Part shown: in pieces, positions 26,997 through 35,624 of the stretch | How the letters are laid out: each line of letters begins with the position of its first letter | Numbering within the stretch: position 1 is the stretch's first letter | Assembly: GCA_016938035.1 (NCBI GenBank) | Contig: JAFGVK010000095.1 | Span: 19,436 to 83,435 of the forward strand | Source: Deltaproteobacteria bacterium | GTDB lineage: Bacteria; Myxococcota_A; UBA796; GCA-2862545 | Reading direction: 5' to 3' | DNA: 64,000 nt | Notes under the pieces: generated by a model | What the model was told of the DNA's origin: nothing | The model's database searches: none | Seen by the model: only the letters and a program-made list of their open reading frames with translations | Translations under genes and position numbers: made by a program

Positions 26997-28796
26997 CTAC
27001 TGGAGCCCCAGCCAGCGGGGGATGCCCTGGACCACCCGCAGCCCGTCGGCGATGGCCGAGATGGCATCCGCGGTCTCGTTCACCAGGTCGCCGCCGGCAA
27101 ACACGCCCGGCATCCCGGTCATGCCGTCCTCGTTGACCTTGATCCAGCCCCACTTGTCCGCGATAGTGCCCTGGGCCTCTGGAGAGAGCCAGCGGAGGTT
27201 GGGCCCCTGGCCGATGGCGCCGATGATCCGGTCCACGACCAGGTGGTTCTCCACCCCCTCCACCAGCACCGGCTTGGGCCTGGCGCCGGGCTTGTCCGCC
27301 ACCATCTCGGCGGGCCCCCAGATCAGGTCGAGCCGCCCGTCCGGCGTCTGCTCAATGCGGAGCGGGATGGCCTGCACGTCGATCTGGATGTTCTCGTGCT
27401 CAGCGTCCTCGATCTCCTCCCAGTCCGCAGGCATGTCCTCCTTGCGGCGCCGGTAGGAGATCACCACCTCGGAGGCGCCAAGCCGGAGCGACACGCGCGC
27501 GGCGTCGATCGCGGTGTTGCCACCGCCGACCACCGCCACCTTCATCCCGGGGAGCACCACCGGCTCCTTAGAGACCTTGTCGCTGTCGGTGTTGTTGCGG
27601 AGGTGGTGCTCCAGCAGGAAGGTGAGGGCGTTGACCACGCCCGGGGCGTCCTCGCCCTCCACCCGCATCGCCTTGCCGCGCATCAGCCCCGCGCCGATGA
27701 ACACCGCGTCGTGGGTGGAGCGCAGCTCCTCAAAGAGCGCCGCGTCCACCGGGGAGTTGACGTGGAGCTTCACCCCAGCGCCCCGCAGCATGTCCACCTG
27801 CTTCTCCAGCGAGGGCATAGGGAACCGGTACTTGGGGATACCGAAGAAGGTCGCACCGCCCAGGGTGGGCAGCGCCTCGTACAGGTTGACCTCGAAGCCG
27901 CGGATCGCCAGGTAGTAGGCCACGGTGATCCCGGAGGGCCCACCTCCGATGACCGCGACGCGCTTCCCCACCCCGATGGGGGCCACGTCCGCCTTGATGA
28001 CCTCGCGCAGGTCGTCAAATCGCTCAGTCGCGAAGCGCTTGAGCCAGCGGATCGCCACCGGCTCCCCCTGCTTGGCGTGGGCGCAGACGTCCTCACAGCG
28101 CCTGGTGCAGACCTTCCCGCACATCTCGGGCATGGGGTTGGTCTCGTAGATCAGGTTGACGGCCTGCTCGTAATTTCCGTCCCGGATGGCGCCGATGTAC
28201 TCGGGGATGTGCATGTGGGCCGGGCAAGCGGCGGTGCAGATGCCGCACTCCAGGCAGCGCGCGGCCTCCCTCTGCGCCTCCTCCTCGGAGTAGCCCAGGA
28301 CCACCTCGGCCCAGGTCTGGCCGCGGGTCTCGCCAGGGAGCATCGACATGGGCACCCGGTCGTGGTTGATCAGATCCCACTCCCCGCCATGCCAGCCCTT
28401 GGTGTCGTCATCCCACGGCTTCTTGTCGACGCCAGGGACGTACCGGAAGACCTCTGGGTCCTTGTCGACCCAGGTGTACTCGGAGCTGAGGCCGAGCGAG
28501 CCCGAAGGGCATACGTCGACACACAGGGCGCACCAGCAGCAGCGCCCGTAGTCGACCATCGGACGCAGGCCGGTGTCGCCTTTGGTTGCGTCGCGGTTCA
28601 CGACCATGTCGATGGCGGCGTTCTGGCAGATGTCCGAGCAGGAGCCGCAGCCGATGCAGGCCTCAGCGTCGTTGGTGTGCCAGCCGCGGTAGCGGTCCGC
28701 GGGCGCGCGCATGATGTCCTCCACCGGGATGGTGTAGGGCCTAGCGAGGGCGCGCGCCCAGATGCCAAAGGGGGCTAGGGCGTTCTTGAGGCTCAT
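26997..28796 (-). CDS. NuoI/MbxN-type ferredoxin fused to GltD-like NAD(P)H flavoprotein
   Basis: 599 residues. Residues 40-110 form a 2x[4Fe-4S] NuoI-like module: Cys47/50/53/57 and Cys86/89/92/96. From about 178 comes a glutamate-synthase-small-subunit-like part with its own Cys-rich iron-sulfur region (CLECGICTAACP, CGKVCTRRCEDVC), an FAD loop IGGGPSG near 280 and an NAD(P) loop VGGGNTAIDAA near 418. Arg-rich YRRRKEDMPA suggests NADPH. It would link the pyridine nucleotide pool to the iron-sulfur chain of the membrane complex. AGGAGA precedes the ATG. Last gene of the operon. I recall a GltD-like gene beside Mbx genes in Thermotoga, but could not check it. Confidence 0.88.
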   Translation of the reverse strand: MSLKNALAPFGIWARALARPYTIPVEDIMRAPADRYRGWHTNDAEACIGCGSCSDICQNAAIDMVVNRDATKGDTGLRPMVDYGRCCWCALCVDVCPSGSLGLSSEYTWVDKDPEVFRYVPGVDKKPWDDDTKGWHGGEWDLINHDRVPMSMLPGETRGQTWAEVVLGYSEEEAQREAARCLECGICTAACPAHMHIPEYIGAIRDGNYEQAVNLIYETNPMPEMCGKVCTRRCEDVCAHAKQGEPVAIRWLKRFATERFDDLREVIKADVAPIGVGKRVAVIGGGPSGITVAYYLAIRGFEVNLYEALPTLGGATFFGIPKYRFPMPSLEKQVDMLRGAGVKLHVNSPVDAALFEELRSTHDAVFIGAGLMRGKAMRVEGEDAPGVVNALTFLLEHHLRNNTDSDKVSKEPVVLPGMKVAVVGGGNTAIDAARVSLRLGASEVVISYRRRKEDMPADWEEIEDAEHENIQIDVQAIPLRIEQTPDGRLDLIWGPAEMVADKPGARPKPVLVEGVENHLVVDRIIGAIGQGPNLRWLSPEAQGTIADKWGWIKVNEDGMTGMPGVFAGGDLVNETADAISAIADGLRVVQGIPRWLGLQ

Positions 28797-28805
28797 GGCG
28801 GTCTC

Positions 28806-29930
28806 CTAGCGCTCCATCTCGGGGGGGCAGGTGGGAATGGACACCAGGGTGGGGTGCAGATCAGCGATGTTGAGCCCCTCGAACATGCGCTCCGCCATCG
28901 CGAAGCCGTGCACATAGGAGGCACCCCGGACGTGGACCCGGCGCACCTTGTCCGACCCGTCGGTGACGGTGTAGTAGCCCATCTCGCCGCGGCTGGCCTC
29001 GGCGCGGACGTAGGTCTGGCCAGTGGGGATCCTCCAGGTGAAGACGTTGGGGATCGGCGCCGCGACCGGGCCGTCCTTGGGCATCTTCTGGAGCACCTGC
29101 CGGATGATCTTGATGGACTCGACCACCTCGTGGCGGCGGATCTCCATGCGGGCGTAGATGTCGCCCCCCGTGGAGGTGATGACGCTGAAATCCAGCTCGG
29201 GGTAGGCCAGATAGGGGAAATCGCGCCGCACGTCCCGCGCGAAGCCCATCGCGCGGATCGCCGGACCAGAGATCCCCATCTCCTTCACCCAGGCGGGATC
29301 GGTGAGCCCGACGCCCTGGGTGCGCTCGCGCCACACCGAGGACTGGAAGGTCACCTTGTCGATGTACGGGAGCCGCTCCTCGATCTTCCGCAGCGTCGCC
29401 TCCATCCGCTCGGCGAAGCCGACGGGGAGGTCGCGGCGCACGCCGCCGTAGACCATGTACATGTGGTACACGCGCCCGCCGGTCAGCTCCTCGAAGCTGT
29501 CGAGGATGTAGTCGCGCAGGGTGTAGGTCCAGTTGGGCACCGCGCCGAGCCCCGTCGCGCCAGCGCCGCCGCCGATCTGCTGCACCAAGCTCGCGAGGCG
29601 GGACATCTCCAGCACCAGGGTGCGGAGCCAGACCGCCTTCTCGGGGATGGTGATGCCGCCGAGCTCCTCGATGGAGGCAGCCAGCAGGTACTCATTGGTG
29701 TCCGGCTCGGGAACGCAGATGCGACACACGATGGGGAAGGACTGGATGAACTTTCGCCGCTCCATCAGCTTCTCGAAGCCGCGGTGCAGGTAGCCGACGT
29801 GGGTAATGCCCCGCTGAATGGTGTCGCCGGTCAGCCACACCTGGATCGCCATATTCCCGGTGACACCCGGGTGCTGAGGGCCGACCCAGAGCTGGGTCTC
29901 CTTCTCGACGTGAGGGTTCTCAATGGTCAT
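28806..29930 (-). CDS. NuoD/MbxL-type large subunit with three of four NiFe-ligand Cys
   Basis: 374 residues from ATG 29930, homologous to complex I 49-kDa and group 4 hydrogenase large subunits (LWVGPQHPGVTGN, GYLHRGFEKLMERR). Hydrogenases bind NiFe with two CxxC motifs. Here the first is intact (CRIC, Cys69 and Cys72), but the C-terminal one, normally D-P-C-x-x-C-T-E-R, reads T-C-P-P-E-M-E-R: Cys368 kept, the second replaced by Glu371. Complex I NuoD has neither. This is as expected for Mbx/MBS-like relatives that are not H2-evolving enzymes; electron donor and acceptor are inferred only. The start overlaps the NuoC stop by 11 nt; an upstream in-frame start adds 7 residues. Confidence 0.88.
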   Translation of the reverse strand: MTIENPHVEKETQLWVGPQHPGVTGNMAIQVWLTGDTIQRGITHVGYLHRGFEKLMERRKFIQSFPIVCRICVPEPDTNEYLLAASIEELGGITIPEKAVWLRTLVLEMSRLASLVQQIGGGAGATGLGAVPNWTYTLRDYILDSFEELTGGRVYHMYMVYGGVRRDLPVGFAERMEATLRKIEERLPYIDKVTFQSSVWRERTQGVGLTDPAWVKEMGISGPAIRAMGFARDVRRDFPYLAYPELDFSVITSTGGDIYARMEIRRHEVVESIKIIRQVLQKMPKDGPVAAPIPNVFTWRIPTGQTYVRAEASRGEMGYYTVTDGSDKVRRVHVRGASYVHGFAMAERMFEGLNIADLHPTLVSIPTCPPEMER

Positions 29931-30462
29931 GGAGGAAGCCCTTCTGGCCAAAGGCGATGGCCACCCTGTCGCGTGGGTTGGTGTGGGTGCGCCCTGGGCG
30001 GAAGCCGAAGGCCTCCTCTGCGAAGGCCGCGGTGTCGAAGTCGCGCCGCATCGGGGGGATGTCCTCCCAGCCCTCGAGCAGCAGATCGACCCCCTGCCGG
30101 GGGCTCCCAGGGAAGGAGATCCCGAACATCTCGAACATCTCCTGCTCGTAGGTCACCGCCTCTGGCCAGAGGTGGTGGACCGACTCCGCGGTGGGCGCGG
30201 CGCGATCGATCCGCACGCAGACCATCAGCGAGCGCCTCGCGGCGTAGTCGGTGAGGAGGTAGGTGAGCTGAAACTCACCGTCCTCGATCCAGTCGACCGC
30301 CGAGAAGTGGTTGAGGATGAAGTAGCCGGTGTTGCTCTTCAGCCAGGTGAGCAGCGGCAGCGCGTTCACCTGCCGAACCCCGATCTGCATCAGATCGGGC
30401 CGCTGGGGATTGCTCCAGAGCACCTCAAAGCGGGCCTGGATCTCTTGGACAAATTCGTTCAT
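29920..30462 (-). CDS. NuoC/MbxK-type 30-kDa subunit
   Basis: 180 residues of the complex I 30-kDa family. The hallmark EQEMFEMFGISFPGSP is present near residue 115, followed by a PPMRRDFD motif. It is a structural subunit that holds the NuoB- and NuoD-like proteins of the peripheral arm. The C-terminal GRTHTNPRDRVAIAFG tail is as expected for a stand-alone subunit rather than a NuoCD fusion. It lies between nuoB- and nuoD-like genes, with a 6-bp gap upstream and an 11-nt overlap downstream. Confidence 0.88.
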   Translation of the reverse strand: MNEFVQEIQARFEVLWSNPQRPDLMQIGVRQVNALPLLTWLKSNTGYFILNHFSAVDWIEDGEFQLTYLLTDYAARRSLMVCVRIDRAAPTAESVHHLWPEAVTYEQEMFEMFGISFPGSPRQGVDLLLEGWEDIPPMRRDFDTAAFAEEAFGFRPGRTHTNPRDRVAIAFGQKGFLHDH

Positions 30463-30468
30463 GGCGTC

Positions 30469-31113
30469 CTACCAGCTGTACTCGGGGAGGTTCCAGTCCT
30501 TGATGACCTTGCGCTGATTGGCCCGATACCAGTCGAGGTTGTTCTGGTACTCGATGTACCCGTTGGCCTCACCGCGCTTGATCATGTCCATCAGATCCTT
30601 GAAGCCCGCGATCAGGGCCTCCGGTCGGGGCATACACCCGTTCACATACACGTCCACCGGCAGATACTGATCCAGGATCTTGATGGTGGAGTAGGAGTCC
30701 CAGTACATCCCGCCGTTGATGGTACAGGAGCCCAGTGCGACCACCCAGCGCGGGTTGGGCATCTGCTCGTAGGAGCGGATGACGCGCTTGAGGGTCTTCA
30801 CCGACAGGTACCCTGAGATGATGAGCACAGACGACTGCCGTGGGGTGGGGCCGCCGGTGATCCCGAACCGCTCCATGTCGAAGCGGCTGGTGCCCAGCGG
30901 GCCTAGCTCGATGGAACCACAGCCGGTCCCGTAGGCCATCACGTTGAGGGACTGCGCCCGAAACCAGTTCTTGATGAAGGCGACCGACTCGTCGAGCGAG
31001 AGGGGCTTGGGGCGCCCCTGCGCGAAGAGCGTGCTGTCGGTGGCGTGGGGCTTGGAGCCCACCGGAACCCCGCTCGGGAGGAGGGGGACCTTGCCTTTCT
31101 CTTCAACACCCAT
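30469..31113 (-). CDS. NuoB/MbxJ-type small subunit, three visible cluster Cys
   Basis: 214 residues of the complex I 20-kDa/hydrogenase small subunit family, which binds the proximal [4Fe-4S] cluster. Cys65 lies in YGTGCGSIELG, Cys130 in LGSCTINGG and Cys160 in NGCMPRPEAL. Where complex I has a tandem Cys-Cys and hydrogenases C-x-x-C, this protein has Cys65-Gly66, so only three family Cys ligands are seen; a fourth could come from another residue or be open. An N-terminal extension of about 40 residues precedes the core. SVLIISGYLSVKT and RFGITGGPTPRQ match the family. Confidence 0.87.
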   Translation of the reverse strand: MGVEEKGKVPLLPSGVPVGSKPHATDSTLFAQGRPKPLSLDESVAFIKNWFRAQSLNVMAYGTGCGSIELGPLGTSRFDMERFGITGGPTPRQSSVLIISGYLSVKTLKRVIRSYEQMPNPRWVVALGSCTINGGMYWDSYSTIKILDQYLPVDVYVNGCMPRPEALIAGFKDLMDMIKRGEANGYIEYQNNLDWYRANQRKVIKDWNLPEYSW

Positions 31114-31122
31114 GGTGGACTC

Positions 31123-32031
31123 CTAGAAGAGTGCGAGGAGGACAGCGACCACCCCGATGAGGGCGGGCCAGCCGAGGAAGAAGCGCATGGACTGATCCAC
31201 CCGGTAGCGCGGAAACACCGCCGCGACCGCCACGGACCACATGTAGATGACGAACACCTTGATGAAGGCCTCGAGGATCGAGGTCGCGCCGCCCAGGAAC
31301 AGGTCCATGAACAGGATCATCTTGGCGATGGCGAAGATCGCCCGCCCCGTCCCCAAGGTGGCGATAAAGCCGCCCTGGTACTCGGTCATGGGGCCGACGG
31401 GGATCTCGTTGGGGGCGCCCACCACATTGAAGGGCGCGTAGCCGTTCATCCCGAGCATGGCGATGAAGGCGGCGGCCGCGGCGAAGGGGTGGGTGAGGAG
31501 GTTCCACTCCAGGAACCCGCCCGCCTGCGCCAGGGTGAGGTCGTGCACCGAGAAGGAGCCGGTGTCGGCGACCAGGGCGATCACCGCCAGGATGAACGGC
31601 ACCTCAAAGGCGGTCATCTGGGACAGGCCGCGCCCGGCCCCGATCGGGGTGTGGGGGTGCCCGCCCGCCGATCCGCCGAGGGCCATCCCCAGGGAGCCGA
31701 AGAACATGAAGTACATCACCAGCAGCAGGTCGCCTGCGAACGAGAAGTTCTCGCCAGGGGCCCAGCCCACGATCGCGGGGATGAAGAGGAAGATCCCTAC
31801 CCCCCCCGCGGTCCGCAGCGCCGGCCCGAAGTAGAACATCGGCCCGTGTGAGATGTTGTCGCGCACGAAGAAGTTCTTCCCCAGGTCGATGAAGCCCTGG
31901 TAGACAGGGGGCCCCACGCGGCCCTGGATGCGGGCGAAGAGTTTGCGGACGATACCGCCGGTGAGCAGGCCGTAGGCCACCGCGATGAGCACGCCGATGG
32001 ACGACCAGAGGATCTGCAGCAAGAGCTCCAT
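31123..32031 (-). CDS. NuoH/MbxM-type membrane subunit
   Basis: 302 residues with about eight hydrophobic helices, homologous to the membrane subunit that connects the peripheral arm to the ion-pumping arm in complex I and group 4 complexes. Recognisable loops are RIQGRVGPPVYQGFIDLGKNF after helix 1, EVPFILAVIALV, and the acidic MNGYAPFNVVGAPNEIPVGP loop, similar to NuoH's PFDLPEAE region but with fewer acidic residues. It sits between the antiporter and NuoB-like genes, matching the mbx order H-H'-M-J-K-L-N. Confidence 0.88.
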   Translation of the reverse strand: MELLLQILWSSIGVLIAVAYGLLTGGIVRKLFARIQGRVGPPVYQGFIDLGKNFFVRDNISHGPMFYFGPALRTAGGVGIFLFIPAIVGWAPGENFSFAGDLLLVMYFMFFGSLGMALGGSAGGHPHTPIGAGRGLSQMTAFEVPFILAVIALVADTGSFSVHDLTLAQAGGFLEWNLLTHPFAAAAAFIAMLGMNGYAPFNVVGAPNEIPVGPMTEYQGGFIATLGTGRAIFAIAKMILFMDLFLGGATSILEAFIKVFVIYMWSVAVAAVFPRYRVDQSMRFFLGWPALIGVVAVLLALF

Positions 32032-32040
32032 GGCCTTACC

Positions 32041-35000
32041 CTAGAGGCCCATCTGCAGCGCGCCGAGGAGCACTGCGAGGCCGAAGAAGTACACGAGGTA
32101 GGTCTGACCGTCACCGGAGTAGATCCCACGGCTGGTCTCTGCGATGGCTTCCACGGCGTCGCCGAAGCCGCGCCAGAACTTGACCGCCTGCCCGCGGAGC
32201 ACCGCCCCGAAGACCCGCTCATAGGGGCGGTGGAAGTCAAAGGCGAAGTGGATCTCCTCAGGAGGAGGCGGGACCTCGCCGGCGAAGGCGATGTCGAGCT
32301 GTCCGACCCTGCGAGCCCGCGGCACGGACACCCACAGGAGCCCCGCGGAGAGGACGAACACCAGTGCGACGACGAGCATGGTCACGACGGGGTCGTAGCT
32401 GCCGAAGCTGGTCACCAGCTCGGAGCCACGCACCACCCCGCCCGGGAACACCAGCTCGCCCTCAAAGCCCAGGCCCCTGCCGCCGAGGTAGCTGTGGGCG
32501 ATGGCGTTGACAGGGCTGAGCACCGCCTGCGGCCACACCGACACCAGCCCGACCAGGCCCAGCAGCGCCACCTCAGCGAGGAGGTAGGGCAGAGGCGCCT
32601 CCTTGATCTCCCGGTGCCGGGTCTTGAGCTGCCCGAGGAAGATGGTGTGGATGAAGCGGTACAGGTAGAGGAAGGCCACCAGGGACGAGAACATCATCAG
32701 CGCGGCGAGGAAGAGCCAGCCCTCCTCCACCAGCGCGTTGTAGAGCAGCCACTTGCCCACGAAGCCGCCGAGCGGGGGGACGCCAGCGAGGGCGATGATG
32801 CCGATCATCGCGATGAAGAACGAGAGGGGCATGCGCGCGATGAGCCCGCCCATCTCGTACATCTTGCGGGTGCCGGTACGGTGGATGACCCCGGCGAGCA
32901 CCAAGAGGAGCATCGCCTTGAAGCCCAGGTGGTGCACGGCGTGGTACAGGCCGGCCGCCCAGCCCAGGGGGCTGAGGATCGCGACTCCAGCCACCACGTA
33001 GCCCAGCTGACCCACAGAGGAGTAGGCGAGGAGCTTCTTGGCGTCCTCCTGGAACAGGGCGAGCAGGCTCATGCCGAGCGCGGTGAGGCCACCGAGCCAG
33101 GCCACCAGGTGGTGCAACTCAAAGGTGTAGCCGCCCATCGTGAGGGCGCCTGTGCCCAGGTGGGCGAGGACCAGCACCAGGGCGAAGACCGGCACCTTGG
33201 AGATGACACCGGAGAGGAAGGCGGTGTAGACGTCGGGCGACTCGGTGTACGCGTCGGGGGCCCAGACGTGGGCACCGACGGTCCCGATCTTGACCAGGAT
33301 GCCCAGCACCAGCAGGCTCCAGGCGGCGAGCTGGGCGCTGCCGGTGAGGGCCTCCATGCCGGAGAAGCTGTCCACCCCGTGCGCGTAGCCGACCAACAGC
33401 CCGCCCAGGAGGAGGAAGCCCGCGGCCCCAGAGAACAGCATGTAGACCCAGGCGGGCCGCGCCCCCTCACGCCCCTGGGCGATGAGCAGGTACGAGGTCC
33501 AGGTCATCAGCTCCCAGCCCACAAAGAAGGTCAGGGAGTGCTCTGACTGCACCACCATCAGCACCGACGAGAGCAGGAGCAGGAACAGGCCGTGGTAGGC
33601 CCCCTTGAGCGTGGGGACCGAGAGCGCCGCGATCGCGGTGACTGTGCCGCCCGCGAGGGCCAGGGCGGTGAACAGCCCCGCGAGGGTGTTGAGCTCCAGC
33701 CCAGCACCCACCGTGACCCCCACGACCCCCAGGACCACCAGCAGCGCCAGGCCGCTGGACACCACCGAGCTCAGCTCTCGCACCAGCACCAGGGCCAGCC
33801 CTGCGCCGAGCAGCACCGCGACCGGCAGGCTCAGGTTCGCCAGCTCTGGGAAGCGCCAGAGGGACATCCCCAGGCCCCCCACCAGGAGCACCGCCGCCGA
33901 GAGGGCTGGCGCGATCTGGGCGCTGACGGGCACCTGAGGGACGTCGGACTCCTCGCCCTGGTGGGCGTAGTGGAGCCACTTGAAGTAGTACCCGAACTCG
34001 AGCAGCGAGCCGAGGAGGATGGCGCCGATCCACCAAGCCCCGCCGTGGGCGCTCAGGTCGGTGAGCACCTCCCACTTCCCGAAGAAGCCGGGGAACGGGG
34101 GCAGGCCCGTGATGGCCAGCACCGCCGCGGTGAGGGTCAGGCGCTGGATGGTGCGGCCGCTGAACACCCCCCTCCACTCCACCAGGGAGAGCTTCTCGCC
34201 CTGCCCCGCGAGCCAGAGCAGGGCGCTCTTCGCGAAGGTGTGGTTGGCGATCAGCAGGAGCACCGGCAGCATGTGGACGTGGCCCGCGCGCACCATCGGG
34301 AGCAGCGCCACCAGCAGCCCCACCTGCGCCGAGGAGGAGTAGCCGAGCATCCGGCGGACCTGAGTCTGGCGGTTCGCCATCAGGTTGGCGCCAACAAAGG
34401 TGACCATCCCCAGGACGCTCACCGTGGTGCCCCACTCGGCGGGGAAGACCGCCAGCACCTTGTAGAAGGCGTACAGGTAGCCGTTGACGCTGGTGACGAC
34501 CATCAGGGCCGAGACGCCAGGGTCCACGCCCTCGTACATGTCCAGCCCCGGGCCGTTCACCGGGAAGAGCTTGAGCTCCGCGGCGAAGGACACCAGCACC
34601 AGCATAAAGACCAGCCCGAGCGCCACCGAGAGCGCCGCGGGGCTGCCCTGGGCGAGCGCTGCCTGCATCGCGTCCAGGTTGAGGTGCCCGGTGTGCTTGT
34701 AGAGGAGGGCGATGCCCAGCAGCAAGAAGATGGACGCGGCCGAGCCCATCAGCATGTACTTGAAGCCCGCCTCCAGGGCGGAGTCCTCGCGCCCGAGCAT
34801 CGCCAGGGCGTAGGTGGCGATCCCAGTGATCTCCACGAACACGAAGATGTTGAACAGGTCGCGGGTCATGAACAGGCCGAGGGCGCCCACCACCAGCGCG
34901 AGCTGCAGCGCGATGGCGCGGATGTCACCGTGCTCCTCGCGGCCCCAGAGGTAGACCGCGCCGAACAGGGCGGCGCCCTGCGCGAAGAGGGCGAGCAGCC

Positions 35001-35250
35001 CCTCAGTCACTCCAAGGCGGAGGGCGATCCCGATCGGGGGAGCCCAGCCACCGGTCTGGATCTCGATCGGCGCCATGCCGTGCGCGAGCTGCCAGGTCCA
35101 CCAGCCGGTGAGGCCAAACATCGCCGCCAGGACCAGCAGGTGCACCGCGTGGGTGACGGAGCGCCCGAGCTTGTCGATGAGGGGCAGCAGGAAGGCCACC
35201 CCCATCGGCAGCGCGAAGAGCAGGATGGGATCGAGCAGGTTGGCTACCAC
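32041..35250 (-). CDS. Fused double MrpD/NuoN-type antiporter subunit (MbxH-H' equivalent)
   Basis: 1069 residues with two consecutive proton/Na+ antiporter domains: about 1-490 and 505-930. Each has the Glu of helix 5 (FVEITGIATYAL; FFVGWELMTWTSY). The second shows SGVISKVPVFAL and HHLGFKAMLL with the channel Lys residues. Residues 985-1069 look like a NuoL/HyfB-like tail (FDFHRPYERVF, then a final helix ending LLGALQMGL). Mbx/MBS loci encode two such subunits as separate genes; here one reading frame spans both. It starts with GTG 35250 and overlaps the MrpC-like gene by 7 nt. It would pump or exchange Na+/H+. Confidence 0.9.
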   Translation of the reverse strand: MVANLLDPILLFALPMGVAFLLPLIDKLGRSVTHAVHLLVLAAMFGLTGWWTWQLAHGMAPIEIQTGGWAPPIGIALRLGVTEGLLALFAQGAALFGAVYLWGREEHGDIRAIALQLALVVGALGLFMTRDLFNIFVFVEITGIATYALAMLGREDSALEAGFKYMLMGSAASIFLLLGIALLYKHTGHLNLDAMQAALAQGSPAALSVALGLVFMLVLVSFAAELKLFPVNGPGLDMYEGVDPGVSALMVVTSVNGYLYAFYKVLAVFPAEWGTTVSVLGMVTFVGANLMANRQTQVRRMLGYSSSAQVGLLVALLPMVRAGHVHMLPVLLLIANHTFAKSALLWLAGQGEKLSLVEWRGVFSGRTIQRLTLTAAVLAITGLPPFPGFFGKWEVLTDLSAHGGAWWIGAILLGSLLEFGYYFKWLHYAHQGEESDVPQVPVSAQIAPALSAAVLLVGGLGMSLWRFPELANLSLPVAVLLGAGLALVLVRELSSVVSSGLALLVVLGVVGVTVGAGLELNTLAGLFTALALAGGTVTAIAALSVPTLKGAYHGLFLLLLSSVLMVVQSEHSLTFFVGWELMTWTSYLLIAQGREGARPAWVYMLFSGAAGFLLLGGLLVGYAHGVDSFSGMEALTGSAQLAAWSLLVLGILVKIGTVGAHVWAPDAYTESPDVYTAFLSGVISKVPVFALVLVLAHLGTGALTMGGYTFELHHLVAWLGGLTALGMSLLALFQEDAKKLLAYSSVGQLGYVVAGVAILSPLGWAAGLYHAVHHLGFKAMLLLVLAGVIHRTGTRKMYEMGGLIARMPLSFFIAMIGIIALAGVPPLGGFVGKWLLYNALVEEGWLFLAALMMFSSLVAFLYLYRFIHTIFLGQLKTRHREIKEAPLPYLLAEVALLGLVGLVSVWPQAVLSPVNAIAHSYLGGRGLGFEGELVFPGGVVRGSELVTSFGSYDPVVTMLVVALVFVLSAGLLWVSVPRARRVGQLDIAFAGEVPPPPEEIHFAFDFHRPYERVFGAVLRGQAVKFWRGFGDAVEAIAETSRGIYSGDGQTYLVYFFGLAVLLGALQMGL

Positions 35251-35624
35251 TTCAGCCTCCGGAGCTCAGCGATGTCGAGGGTCCCGCGCCGGGCGTAGAT
35301 GCGCACCACATAGGAGAGCATCAGGGCGGTGACGCCCACCCCGATGACGATGGCGGTCAGGACCAGCGCCTGCACCACCGGGTCCACCACCGCGCCCTGG
35401 CGAACCATCAGGCTCTGCGCCTGCGCGAACATCCCCGCGTCATCGACGATCGGGGCGGTGGCGCCCGGCAAATAGCCCAGCGCCACCAGGAAGAGGTGGG
35501 CGCCGGTGTCGATGAGGGTGAAGGCGAGGACCATCTTGATCAGGTTCCGCTTCCACACCAGGCCCATAAAGCCCACCAGCATCAGCGACATCGCGGCGAG
35601 ATAGTAGAGGGTGAGTTCGTTCAC
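35244..35624 (-). CDS. mnhC: MrpC/MnhC (NuoK-like) subunit
   Basis: 126 residues, three transmembrane helices, homologous to MrpC and NuoK. The conserved pattern MLVGFMGLVWKRNLIKMVLAF is split by a loop before DPVVQALVLTAIVIGVGVTAL, the helix shared with NuoK. It belongs to the Mrp-type ion translocation module. GTG start at 35624; GTGA overlap with the preceding MnhB stop and 7-nt overlap with the downstream antiporter gene, so translation is probably coupled. Confidence 0.9.
   Translation of the reverse strand: MNELTLYYLAAMSLMLVGFMGLVWKRNLIKMVLAFTLIDTGAHLFLVALGYLPGATAPIVDDAGMFAQAQSLMVRQGAVVDPVVQALVLTAIVIGVGVTALMLSYVVRIYARRGTLDIAELRRLKW

Noticed and set aside
28806..31113. True group 4 NiFe hydrogenase
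   Set aside because: The second C-terminal ligand Cys is Glu, the small subunit lacks the C-x-x-C pair, and no hydrogenase maturation genes are present.
26997..32031. Ordinary complex I (nuo) operon
   Set aside because: No NuoE/F/G, A, J, K, L, M or N genes in nuo order; instead Mrp-type subunits, and NuoD keeps CRIC, which complex I lacks.
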